Counted from the stretch's first letter, positions 38,200 through 45,743 are shown. The stretch is DNA of 64,000 nt from Zobellia amurskyensis (GCF_009725985.1 NZ_RCNR01000009.1:1-64000); one strand, 5' to 3'. Numbers and translations: made by a program. Notes: generated by a model from the letters alone, not told the origin.

Positions 38200-38457
38200 A
38201 ACGTTAAGATCATGTTCTCCCTATGTGGTTTTTTCGTTAACTTGTGCAACAGGCACACAAGCTATAAACAATACGGGCTTCGGGCTTAATCGTTAGGTTT
38301 GTGTATTTTTATGAAGTCCGCAAAATCTTTTGGATTTTGCTTTTTAGCGGGACAAAGAAAAAAGAAAACCAAAAGATTTTGCTATGTGCGTGGCGGAAAG
38401 CAAACGCTGGTTTGCTCCCGTACTGTTCATAGCCCAGCCGTTAGGTGCAATTACAAA

Positions 38458-39579
38458 ATGAAAGGAAAATTAATAGAATTCATTCGGACAAAAGATTATA
38501 AGTTCATTGACGAAATTGGTCAAGGTGGCACTGGCAGAACAGTTCTATTAGAAGATGAAATCATTAATGAACGTTTTGTATGTAAGAAGTACTCTCCTTA
38601 CTATGAAGAACATCAGCTTCAATTCTTTAATAATTTCAAAGAAGAAATCAAGCTTCTTCACTTAGTTTATCACAAAAATATTGTTCGAGTATTTAACTAT
38701 TATTTATACCCTGAAAAACATACAGGGTTTATTTTAATGGAATACATAAAAGGTAGTAATATTTACGATTATATCAAAAGTAATCCTGATCGACTGAATG
38801 ATGTATTTACGCAAACAATTGAAGGATTTATAAACTTGGAAGAAGTCAAGATTCTTCATAGAGATATAAGACCTGAAAACATTTTAGTATCTGAAAATGG
38901 AGTAGTGAAAATCATTGATTTTGGATTCGGAAAGAAAGTGGATTTTGAAAAAAATTACGATAAAAGTATATCATTGAATTGGCGTTATACCCCTCCAGTA
39001 GATTTTGAAAATAAAATTTATGACTTTAAAACAGAGATATACTTTTTAGGAAAACTATTTGAGGAAATAATCACAGAAAATAATCTTCAAAACTTTTCAT
39101 ATAAGAGTCTGCTAAAAAGAATGACTGACAATGATTATGACAATAGAATTGCTTCATTTTTTGACATTCAACGAGAAATAACAACTGACGAATCAATTGG
39201 GATTGACTTTTCTGAAAATGACAAGAATACATATTTACGTTTTGCTTCTTGCTTATCAGATATTTATTCAAAAATCAACATTGAATCAAAATACATTTCG
39301 GATATAAGCAAAATAATAAGTGACTTAGAGGATGTGTACAGGAATTCAATGTTAGAAACCTTTGTTCAAAATCATAACTCTATCGCAAAATGTTTTGTTA
39401 AAGGAGACTATCGTTATTATTCCAATAGGGAAATTGAAGTAGAATTGATTAAGGATTTTTTAACTTTCATTAAATCAGTTTCAGTAGACAAGCAGAAAAT
39501 AATTTTAAATAATTTATGGCAAAGACTGGACAATGTTGAACGAGAAATACCAATTGAAGAAGATGATTTGCCATTTTAA
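38458..39579 (+). CDS. Ser/Thr protein kinase, cassette-borne
   Basis: Soluble eukaryotic-type kinase of 373 residues, started at the ATG at 38458; the longer upstream frame lies in the attC-like repeat. Glycine loop GQGGTGRTVLLED near 21-30, the VAIK-type lysine in FVCKKYSP near 42, HRD at 134-136 (HRDIRPENIL) and DFG with D154 (IDFGFGKK) are all intact, so it should be active. The C-terminal 150 residues are helical and unrecognised. It is the only gene in its cassette, 17 bases from the cassette start, with R'' 14 bases after its stop. Cassette kinases often serve phage defence or stress, but this is inference. Confidence 0.85.
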   Translation: MKGKLIEFIRTKDYKFIDEIGQGGTGRTVLLEDEIINERFVCKKYSPYYEEHQLQFFNNFKEEIKLLHLVYHKNIVRVFNYYLYPEKHTGFILMEYIKGSNIYDYIKSNPDRLNDVFTQTIEGFINLEEVKILHRDIRPENILVSENGVVKIIDFGFGKKVDFEKNYDKSISLNWRYTPPVDFENKIYDFKTEIYFLGKLFEEIITENNLQNFSYKSLLKRMTDNDYDNRIASFFDIQREITTDESIGIDFSENDKNTYLRFASCLSDIYSKINIESKYISDISKIISDLEDVYRNSMLETFVQNHNSIAKCFVKGDYRYYSNREIEVELIKDFLTFIKSVSVDKQKIILNNLWQRLDNVEREIPIEEDDLPF

Positions 39580-39592
39580 AAAAAAATAAAAA

Positions 39593-39792
39593 GCACCTAA
39601 CACGGTATATAGCAAATAGGGCGTTCAGTAGTTTAAGAAAGTTCAGCGCTATTTACAAACACCGCCAAATCGTTGATTTGGCTTTTAAAAATGAATAAAT
39701 TAAAAACAAAATACAACGATTTGGCTCAGTGCAAACTTGAAAGTTTATCGCTTTCTACTGCCCTACATGCCATATACTAACCGTTATGGCCA
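39593..39792 (+). repeat. attC-like site 2 (intact)
   Basis: GCACCTAAC (39593-39601; contains ACCTAAC, matching RYYYAAC) is the reverse complement of the start of its own cassette, GTTAGGTGC (38440). Outer arms GTATATAGCAAATAGGGC (39605-39622) and GCCCTACATGCCATATAC (39760-39777) match at 15 of 18 positions. Inner arms GCCAAATCGTTG (39664-39675) and CAACGATTTGGC (39714-39725) pair perfectly. The site ends at GTTATGGCCA (39783-39792), the start of the next cassette. Confidence 0.65.
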
Positions 39793-39805
39793 ATTAAAGA
39801 AACAT

Positions 39806-42277
39806 ATGACAGAAATAGAACATTTAGAGGAAATAAAGAGAAACTATACGGACGATAGTTTAAATGAATCAGATACAAGATTAAAAATTATCGATACTAT
39901 TTTAGTAGATGTTTTAAAGTGGCCAAAATCAACAATTACTACAGAGAAATATATCAATGGAAACAGAGCTGATTACGTTTTAAAAAATGAATTAGGAACA
40001 CCAATCTTAATTGTTGAGAGTAAGAGAGAAAACGTGTTTTTCGAGCTTCCGCAAACTGCTAATTCAGATAAAAATTTTGAAAAAATTTCAGTAGAGAAGC
40101 TATTGACTGATGACAATATAAAATCAGCAATGTTCCAAGTAAAAGAGTATGCAGAGGATTTAGTTTGCAATTATGCTTGTATATGTAATGGTAAAAGTTG
40201 GATAATCTTTAAAATTAGTTCTAATACAAAACCTTGGAAAAAATTACCCGCATTTGTAATCAAGAATATAGATTTCTTTTTAAACGATTTAACGAAGTCT
40301 ATAAATCTTTTAGGTTATCATTCAGTCATCAAAGATTCATCTCTAACTTTAAATATTGGAGTTAGTAAAAAAACTTATAAGGAAATTTTTTATCCAAAAA
40401 ATAATATAACAACTTATGATACACCTGTAAACAATAATCATTATGCTGGCTCTTTAAAAACTTTATCAAGGGAATTTCTTGGACCAATACCAGAAAAAGA
40501 TTCTGCGTTTATGAAAGCTTGTTATGTACACAATAAAGGTAAAAATGATTCACTTCAAAAAGATGTCCAAGGTTTTCTTCACGATTCAATAACACCATAT
40601 TTCAAGAACCTTGGTTTTAGAGATTTTACTGACAACAAAGAAGGCGGTGCATTTGGTACTCGAATTTCTAATATTGTTAAGAATGAGAATATTAACAAGG
40701 TAATGATTTTGTTTGGTGGTCGTGGTGCAGGAAAATCAACATTTATTAAACGTTTTCTGTTTCACGAACAACCAATAGAAATCGCAATGCATTCTAAGGT
40801 CGCACTTGTTCCATTGTTATTTTCATCTCAAACTAAAGAAGAGTTAGCAAACGAAATATGGCAAAATACTTTTGAAAGTATTGATACAGAAAACTTCAGG
40901 TTTGAATCAAAAGAAAAACTATTAGAAATCTTTGAGGAAGAATTTGAGATATTTAAAAGACAAATTCTATCCGATTACGAAGTTGAATCTAGTGAATATA
41001 AAAAATTAACAACCGAATTTATTAGTGACAAGCTTAAAAACATAAAGCTTTTTTCAGAGAAGATTGCTTCTCATTGGATGAACAAGAAGAAAAAACTTGT
41101 AGTTTTTATCGACAATATGGACCAGTTACCTAACGAACTACAAGACACTTGCTTTTTAACTGCTTCAGAAATCTCTGAAAAATTAGATTGCCTAGTAATA
41201 GTATCTATGAGAGAAGAAAGATACTTTGATGCAAATTCGAGAGGTGTCTTAGATGCATATCAAAATTCTGGCTTTCATTTGAGTTCACCAGTAATACCTG
41301 AAGTAATAATAAAACGAATTGATTACATCCTTGAAAATTTAAAATTCACTGTTGACATAGAGTCTGAATTTGGAATAAAGAACACAACTGATTTAAATAC
41401 AATTGTTTCTTTTTTAGAGATTTGTAGAAAAGAACTCTGCAGAAGAACTTCACCATTAAGTTATTTCCTTAGAATAGCTACTCACGGAGATGTTAGGAAA
41501 TCATTAGAGTTTTTTAAAGGATTTTTGACATCAGGCTATACCAATATTAATGAAATGGCACCTCATTCTAATTGGAAATTTCAAGTACATCAAGTTATTA
41601 AACCAATGATGATACCTGAAAGAATTTTCTATAATGAGAGTAATAGTAAAATCCCAAACATTTATCAATTAAGAAATGACACATTAAGTTCTCATTTCAC
41701 AGGTTTAAGAATACTGCACTATCTTCATAATAAAAATGGAGATAAAGGTTCGAAAGGTTTTATTGATATAAAATATCTAATTCACCAATTCGATATAAAA
41801 TATGATTCAAAATTAGATTGCATAAAACACTTATCTCTCTACCTAGAAAAGGGTTTAATCGAATCAAACAATAGACTTGAAACATTTACAGAGAATGTTG
41901 ACCAAATTAAGCTTACTGCATTTGGCAATTACATATATGATTATCTAGCATTTAACTTTGCTTATTTAGATCTTATTTCCTTGGATTGTGGCTTGTTTAA
42001 CGAATCTTTGAACAATTCTATGGTAGAAAGTGCCAATAGTGAATTGAAGTTATATTACAGTCACAATTATATGGCAAGAATTAAAAAAAGAATAGATAGA
42101 ACAAGGGAGTTTATAGAATACCTAGAAGGTAATGAAAATCAAGAATTTGAAGATTTAAACCTTGGTGATTCTGAAATGAGGTTCATCCCAAAATTAAAAG
42201 AACAAATAGAAATACAAATTGATGGAATTTTGAAAAGTGCTAATAACAAAAAAAGTATTGAAGATAGTCTGAAATAA
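39806..42277 (+). CDS. PD-(D/E)xK nuclease-like / P-loop NTPase protein (putative defence)
   Basis: Protein of 823 residues from the ATG at 39806; an earlier TTG in frame lies within the attC-like site and is unlikely. The N-terminal domain (about 1-160) resembles type I restriction HsdR N-terminal nuclease folds, with D56 and E71-S-K73 (ILIVESKRE) as the D...ExK active site. A P-loop ATPase follows: Walker A GGRGAGKST at 304-312 (K310) and Walker B LVVFIDNMDQLP near 430. The C-terminal 350 residues are helical. This nuclease-plus-STAND/KAP-like ATPase layout is typical of anti-phage proteins, but no named family is certain. It is alone in its cassette. Confidence 0.75.
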   Translation: MTEIEHLEEIKRNYTDDSLNESDTRLKIIDTILVDVLKWPKSTITTEKYINGNRADYVLKNELGTPILIVESKRENVFFELPQTANSDKNFEKISVEKLLTDDNIKSAMFQVKEYAEDLVCNYACICNGKSWIIFKISSNTKPWKKLPAFVIKNIDFFLNDLTKSINLLGYHSVIKDSSLTLNIGVSKKTYKEIFYPKNNITTYDTPVNNNHYAGSLKTLSREFLGPIPEKDSAFMKACYVHNKGKNDSLQKDVQGFLHDSITPYFKNLGFRDFTDNKEGGAFGTRISNIVKNENINKVMILFGGRGAGKSTFIKRFLFHEQPIEIAMHSKVALVPLLFSSQTKEELANEIWQNTFESIDTENFRFESKEKLLEIFEEEFEIFKRQILSDYEVESSEYKKLTTEFISDKLKNIKLFSEKIASHWMNKKKKLVVFIDNMDQLPNELQDTCFLTASEISEKLDCLVIVSMREERYFDANSRGVLDAYQNSGFHLSSPVIPEVIIKRIDYILENLKFTVDIESEFGIKNTTDLNTIVSFLEICRKELCRRTSPLSYFLRIATHGDVRKSLEFFKGFLTSGYTNINEMAPHSNWKFQVHQVIKPMMIPERIFYNESNSKIPNIYQLRNDTLSSHFTGLRILHYLHNKNGDKGSKGFIDIKYLIHQFDIKYDSKLDCIKHLSLYLEKGLIESNNRLETFTENVDQIKLTAFGNYIYDYLAFNFAYLDLISLDCGLFNESLNNSMVESANSELKLYYSHNYMARIKKRIDRTREFIEYLEGNENQEFEDLNLGDSEMRFIPKLKEQIEIQIDGILKSANNKKSIEDSLK

Positions 42278-42280
42278 AAC

Positions 42281-42289
42281 TGGCCATAA
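42281..42289 (+). repeat. attC-like site 3, R'' end only
   Basis: TGGCCATAA, four bases after the stop of the ATPase gene, is the reverse complement of the cassette start TTATGGCCA (39784-39792). The rest of the site is not visible, because the group II intron 3' end follows immediately. Confidence 0.55.
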
Positions 42290-42369
42290 TCGAGTAGACG
42301 GCTCTCCTAATTAAAGGAGAGTGCGCCTCTCACACCAAAGTACTGTGGTAAAAAACAAGTTAAAATACA

Positions 42370-43341
42370 TTAATTTTTAACCAAGGTACTTCTATAAGTA
42401 TCGTCATATATCAATCCTGATTTTGCGATTGCAAAGGCTTGTTTTAGCAGCTTGTTACACACTGCTATCAATGCCAGTTTTTTACTCTTCCCCTTAACTA
42501 CTATGCGCTCATAAAGTGCCCTACAGGCCCTGTTGTATTTACAGGCGTTAAAACTGCACATAAATAATAGATTCCTGAGTTTTTGGTTACCTATCTTACT
42601 TATGCGTGGTCGTCCTTTCACGCTGCTACCGCTCTGTCTGATTATCGGGGTCAGACCGGCATAACTGCATAATTCACTTCCGCTGGTAAAACGATTGAAC
42701 CCGTCTGTTAGAACCACTAACATAACGGCGGTTTTGTCTCCGATTCCCGGAATTGTCTTTAGGCGTGTCAGAACATCCTGGTGCACTTGTTTAACCAGTA
42801 TCAATAGCTTTTCTTCCAAGGTCTTTGATTCTTTTTGAACTTGTTTCAAACTCCTCTTCAATGACCCAACAACAAATTTACTTGGATTGCCTAAAACAGC
42901 TTCTCCGTGCAATTTATTTTTTAGCATCGTGCTCTGTTTTGTATACACAGAAAGGAGCCTGGTCATCTGGAGGCATTCTATCTGATGTTTAGAATTGCCT
43001 TGCCAGAGTTTGAGCTTCACCTGTCCTGCATACTCACAAATAAGTCTGGAATCGCTCTTATCGGTCTTGATCTTCGATAACTTCATCTGTATAAAACGTT
43101 TTACCGCTAATGGATTTTCCACCGAGACTTTCATTCCGGACTCAAGTAAATAATAGGCCAACTGATAATGATAATAACCCGTAGCTTCCATTACGCAGTT
43201 ACTATTAACACCCAAGATTTTTACGAACTTTTTAAATCCAGAAATATTGTTTTTAAAATGATAGTAATTGCCATCGGAATCCGTGATATCGAAAACTAGA
43301 TGACTAATGTCAATCCCAAAATATTTGATATCTTTAATCAT
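42370..43341 (-). CDS. IS110-family transposase (bridge-RNA-guided recombinase)
   Basis: Protein of 323 residues. N-terminal DEDD/RuvC-like domain: YFGIDISHLVFDI with the first Asp near 10, the VMEATGYYHY Glu near 53, and KTDKSDSRLICEY with the last Asps near 97-100. C-terminal Tnp_20 domain: LKTIPGIGDKTAVMLV and LCSYAGLTPIIRQSG, with the serine block KGRPRISKIGNQKLR. It looks intact. Enzymes of this type join donor and target DNA chosen by a structured RNA from the element's non-coding end. Confidence 0.93.
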   Translation of the reverse strand: MIKDIKYFGIDISHLVFDITDSDGNYYHFKNNISGFKKFVKILGVNSNCVMEATGYYHYQLAYYLLESGMKVSVENPLAVKRFIQMKLSKIKTDKSDSRLICEYAGQVKLKLWQGNSKHQIECLQMTRLLSVYTKQSTMLKNKLHGEAVLGNPSKFVVGSLKRSLKQVQKESKTLEEKLLILVKQVHQDVLTRLKTIPGIGDKTAVMLVVLTDGFNRFTSGSELCSYAGLTPIIRQSGSSVKGRPRISKIGNQKLRNLLFMCSFNACKYNRACRALYERIVVKGKSKKLALIAVCNKLLKQAFAIAKSGLIYDDTYRSTLVKN

Positions 43342-43547
43342 AAGAAAATGTTTTTTGAAAGGACGATCTACGCGAGTTTCAACGACTTAAAATCGAGGTC
43401 CAAAGCCTCATAGAACTGTACGAAATCTGTGTAGAAAAGAGAGGGGATTTTCAATGGTGACGAGATCTATGTCTCTGCGTACGTAATAACCTTATTCCTC
43501 TCTTGTCTTTTCTGTTTATATTCAATTTAATGAATTGTAAACTTAAG
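43342..43547 (-). ncRNA. Candidate bridge RNA of the IS110 element
   Basis: Two stem-loops fit the known bridge RNA plan. Proximal to the outer end: a 7-bp stem (43438-43444 AGAGAGG with 43497-43503 CCTCTCT) around an internal hairpin GAGA/TCTC (43462-43475). On the minus strand the loop reads GTACG before that hairpin and CACCA after it. These resemble the left flank (TGTACGG) and the complement of the right flank (TGGTG) of this copy's insertion site. A second stem (43367-43371 with 43431-43435) could hold the donor loop. Matches are short, so the fold needs a covariance test. Confidence 0.5.
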
Positions 43548-43840
43548 CCGTACATACGGGTCTCGTATACGGCGGTTCGCAATCCATCTTTTCAATCGCT
43601 CTTTACACCGATCAAAACTATTCCGTACTTTTTCAAAAGGCTACATATTTTCTTGGGAATCGGTCACCCAATTAGCGAAAATCAATGCTCCCATTGTAAT
43701 TTCCAGAAGGACTGCGTTCAGTCCTTCCCCACTTGTTAGACTTATACAGTTTTCTGTAACTTGTTCCTATGGTTACCATGACTTCGGCTTAACTCTATAG
43801 TGTATTTCCAATATTTATGTAGAAGTATAAGTAAATTATG

Positions 43841-43864
43841 CGTAAATTAAACGTTTAATTTACG
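43841..43864. promoter_or_regulatory. Perfect 24-bp palindrome upstream of the zinc-ribbon gene
   Basis: 12 bases CGTAAATTAAAC followed directly by their exact reverse complement, ending eight bases before the ATG at 43872. Position and symmetry suggest an operator for a dimeric repressor, perhaps of the following gene itself. Confidence 0.5.
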
Positions 43865-43871
43865 TATAATC

Positions 43872-44297
43872 ATGAGAAAGAGACAAATTTGCTCTTATTG
43901 TGGTGATGGTTTTATACCAACAAGGAGAGGAGCACAAAAATTCTGCAGTAATTCCTGCCGCAGTCGTAACTGGCAATCCAAACAACGGGATAAGAGTAAA
44001 AATCAGGCGCTTAATAAGCCTCATAACGAGGGATTACAAATATCCAAAACAACAACTGGCGAAAAAATGTCCCTTGCAGGTGTAGGGAATGCAGCTACCG
44101 GAGTAGCAGTTGTAGAACTTGCAAAAAACATGCTTACCTCGGCAGAAAACAAACCGGCAACAAAAAAAGATATTCAAGAACTCAAGACCTTGATTAAATC
44201 ACGGTACTTGCCTATAAAAAATCTTGGAAAAGATGCGACGGGGAGAACTCCTAATTATGATGTCTTAACGGGTTATTTGGTTTATTTGTATAGATGA
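43872..44297 (+). CDS. Zinc-ribbon-type protein of unknown function
   Basis: Protein of 141 residues. The N-terminal ICSYCGDGF (C-x2-C) and KFCSNSCRSRNW (C-x3/4-C) form a four-Cys zinc ribbon followed by a very basic stretch (RSRNWQSKQRDKSKN), suggesting nucleic-acid binding. A small Ala/Gly/Val helix (AGVGNAATGVAVVELAKNM) and a basic C-terminal motif (TLIKSRYLPIKNL) follow. The C-terminal sequence recurs, frameshifted, at 51022-51129 on the far side of the sulfur island. I do not recognise the family. Confidence 0.6.
   Translation: MRKRQICSYCGDGFIPTRRGAQKFCSNSCRSRNWQSKQRDKSKNQALNKPHNEGLQISKTTTGEKMSLAGVGNAATGVAVVELAKNMLTSAENKPATKKDIQELKTLIKSRYLPIKNLGKDATGRTPNYDVLTGYLVYLYR
44185..44295 (+). 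repeat. Left copy of the island-flanking repeat
   Basis: The 3' 110 bases of the zinc-ribbon gene are clearly similar (roughly three quarters identical by eye) and in the same orientation to 51022-51129. The two copies frame the sulfur gene island. Confidence 0.6.
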
Positions 44298-44414
44298 TTT
44301 CACACTAACTTTAGGGATTCACCCCTTTCAATGAAATACGATTTGGTGTAACCTATGTTACTGACCCTAGCTTCTAAATTTTGTATTTTTAGTATTCTTG
44401 TAAAAATAGTGATT

Positions 44415-45743
44415 ATGATAATAAAGCAGTTTGAATATAAGCCCCTCTCCCACTACTCGTATGCACTGGTCAGTGAGGGCGAAATGGCTATTATTGATCC
44501 CGAGCGCGACCCAATGCAATATTACACTTTCGCGAATGCGCATAAAGCCGAAATCGTGGCGGTTATCGAAACACATCCTCATGCAGACTTTGTGAGCTCG
44601 CATTTGCAGATTCACAAAGAAACCGGGGCAATGGTCTACAATAGCAAAAAATTGGGTGCCGATTATCCCCATCAAGCTTTTGATGAAGGCGACAGCATTA
44701 AGTTAGGCAAGGTAACTTTAAAGGCGATCAATACTCCTGGACATTCACCGGACAGTATTACAATAGTCGCGACAGAAGCCGAGGATACCGTATTATTTAC
44801 AGGTGACACCCTGTTCATCGGTGATGTGGGCCGTCCCGATTTGCGTGAAAATACCGGTAAAATGAAGGCTAAACGGCAAGAACTTGCCGAAGCTATGTAC
44901 CATACGATCCAAAATAAGTTTACGGGCCTGCCGGACGATGCCATCATCTATCCCGCCCACGGTGCCGGCTCGCTCTGTGGGAAAAGTATGGGCGAAGCCA
45001 ATAGCAGTACCTTAGGAAATGAGCGTATGAGTAATTGGGCGTTCAGGGAACAGAGCCAGGAACAGTTTATAAATGAGCTGCTCGATAACCAGCCATTCAT
45101 TCCTACCTATTTTGGTTATAATGTTGATGTAAATAAAAAAGGGGCAAAAAACCTTCATCCTGCCATAGCGGAAGTACCCTTTAAAATGAATGCCGCGGTA
45201 AAGGGCCTCATTGTCGATGTACGGACAGAGGCCAAATTCAAAAATGGACATTTAAAGGGCAGTATAAACATTCAGGCAACGTCCGATGAGTCAAAGTTTG
45301 AGACATGGTTGGGTGCTATCATCGAACCCGGGGAGAAATTCAGCTTAGTTGTCAACACCCCTGAAGACATGGAAACGGTTTTACATCGTGTCGCAAAGAT
45401 TGGCTACGAAAAGCAACTGCAATCCATGCTTACCCTTTCCAGAGACCATTTGGTTCAAATGCAACCGCTAGATGTGGAAGATTTCAAAAAAAACCCTGGC
45501 AACTATACTATCATAGATGTTCGTAATAAGAGCGAGGTGGCCGAAGGTAAATTCTTCGGGAACGCGCTGTCCCATCCCTTGAATACGTTACGCGATACGA
45601 GCGATGAAATACCGACTGACAGACCGATAGTCGTTCATTGTGCGGGCGGGTATCGCAGCGCGGCGGGCAGCAGTATTTTAGCAAAACAGCTTAATCAGGT
45701 TACGGTACTCGACCTTGGGGAGGCCGTTAAGGAGTTCGTATAA
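44415..45743 (+). CDS. MBL-fold hydrolase with two rhodanese domains (persulfide dioxygenase-like)
   Basis: Cytoplasmic protein of 442 residues; the ATG at 44415 is preferred over one 60 bases upstream because IIKQFEYKPLSHYSY is the usual family start. The metallo-beta-lactamase domain has H54-x-H56-x-D58 (HPHADF) and FTGDTLFIGDVGRPDLR. The first rhodanese domain lacks its Cys (VVNTPEDM) and is probably structural; the second has the active Cys C409 in HCAGGYRS. Relatives oxidise glutathione or protein persulfides to sulfite or move sulfane sulfur. It is followed 80 bases on by a DsrE-family gene. Confidence 0.88.
   Translation: MIIKQFEYKPLSHYSYALVSEGEMAIIDPERDPMQYYTFANAHKAEIVAVIETHPHADFVSSHLQIHKETGAMVYNSKKLGADYPHQAFDEGDSIKLGKVTLKAINTPGHSPDSITIVATEAEDTVLFTGDTLFIGDVGRPDLRENTGKMKAKRQELAEAMYHTIQNKFTGLPDDAIIYPAHGAGSLCGKSMGEANSSTLGNERMSNWAFREQSQEQFINELLDNQPFIPTYFGYNVDVNKKGAKNLHPAIAEVPFKMNAAVKGLIVDVRTEAKFKNGHLKGSINIQATSDESKFETWLGAIIEPGEKFSLVVNTPEDMETVLHRVAKIGYEKQLQSMLTLSRDHLVQMQPLDVEDFKKNPGNYTIIDVRNKSEVAEGKFFGNALSHPLNTLRDTSDEIPTDRPIVVHCAGGYRSAAGSSILAKQLNQVTVLDLGEAVKEFV

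Larger units (their letters stand above)
36541..38250 (-). mobile_element. IS1182-family insertion sequence
   Basis: About 1,710 bp with 10-bp terminal inverted repeats GTTGCACAAG (36541-36550) and CTTGTGCAAC (38241-38250) around one intact transposase gene. Base composition is much more GC-rich than the AT-rich cassettes on both sides, so it is a recent arrival from another genome. It sits in the left arm of attC-like site 1. No clear target duplication is visible; the left flank AACGGTAACCGTT is nearly palindromic, as often seen at targets of this family. Confidence 0.85.
36521..38448 (+). repeat. attC-like site 1, split by an IS1182-family element
   Basis: Starts with TGTGGCTAACAA (36521-36532), the exact reverse complement of the cassette's own start TTGTTAGCCACA (35618-35629). 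It ends at GTTAGGTGC (38440-38448), which starts the kinase cassette. Outside the inserted IS, outer arms GCTATAAACAATACGGG (38261-38277) and CCCGTACTGTTCATAGC (38417-38433) pair at 15 of 17 positions. Inner arms GCAAAATCTTTTGG (38320-38333) and CCAAAAGATTTTGC (38369-38382) pair perfectly. This is the layout of a long attC hairpin. Confidence 0.6.
42338..43547 (-). mobile_element. IS110-family insertion sequence
   Basis: About 1,210 bp on the minus strand: 32 bases after the transposase stop and about 205 bases of non-coding DNA before its start. Boundaries are set where deleting the element rejoins the group II intron stem. No terminal inverted repeats and no clear target duplication are seen, as usual for this family. 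The long non-coding end is on the 5' side of the transposase, as in the IS110 subgroup rather than IS1111. Confidence 0.75.
42290..43577 (-). mobile_element. Group II intron remnant (domains V-VI), split by an IS110-family element
   Basis: On the minus strand, a domain V-like hairpin (43577 down to 43548: GAACCGCCGTATACG ... CGTATGTACGG) is cut; after removing the IS110 element it continues at 42337 with TGGTGTGAGAGG. This restores an ACCGCCGTA/TACGGTGGT stem with a 2-base bulge. A domain VI-like hairpin follows (CTCTCC ... GGAGAG, then CCGTCTACTCG), which ends exactly at the R'' core. The layout matches group IIC introns that insert in attC sites. No intact reverse transcriptase is found upstream (43580-43740), so it is a decayed 3' part. 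Confidence 0.5.

Noticed and set aside
38292-38303. GTTAGGTTTGTG as a further cassette start inside site 1
   Set aside because: No matching R'' (its reverse complement) is found before the next core at 38440, so it is probably part of the hairpin interior.
38299-38457. 53-codon upstream extension of the kinase
   Set aside because: Lies in the attC-like repeat and encodes low-quality Cys/Lys/Phe-rich sequence; the ATG at 38458 precedes normal kinase sequence.
39737-39805. TTG-started extension of the nuclease-ATPase
   Set aside because: Falls inside attC-like site 2; the ATG at 39806 fits the cassette spacing.
43503-43739. Plus-strand 78-codon frame behind the IS110 element
   Set aside because: It crosses the IS end and intron domain V on the opposite strand; composition follows the structured RNA, not protein.
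35400-44300. CRISPR array among the repeats of the accessory region
   Set aside because: Repeats occur as paired inverted arms around genes, not as regularly spaced direct repeats with spacers.
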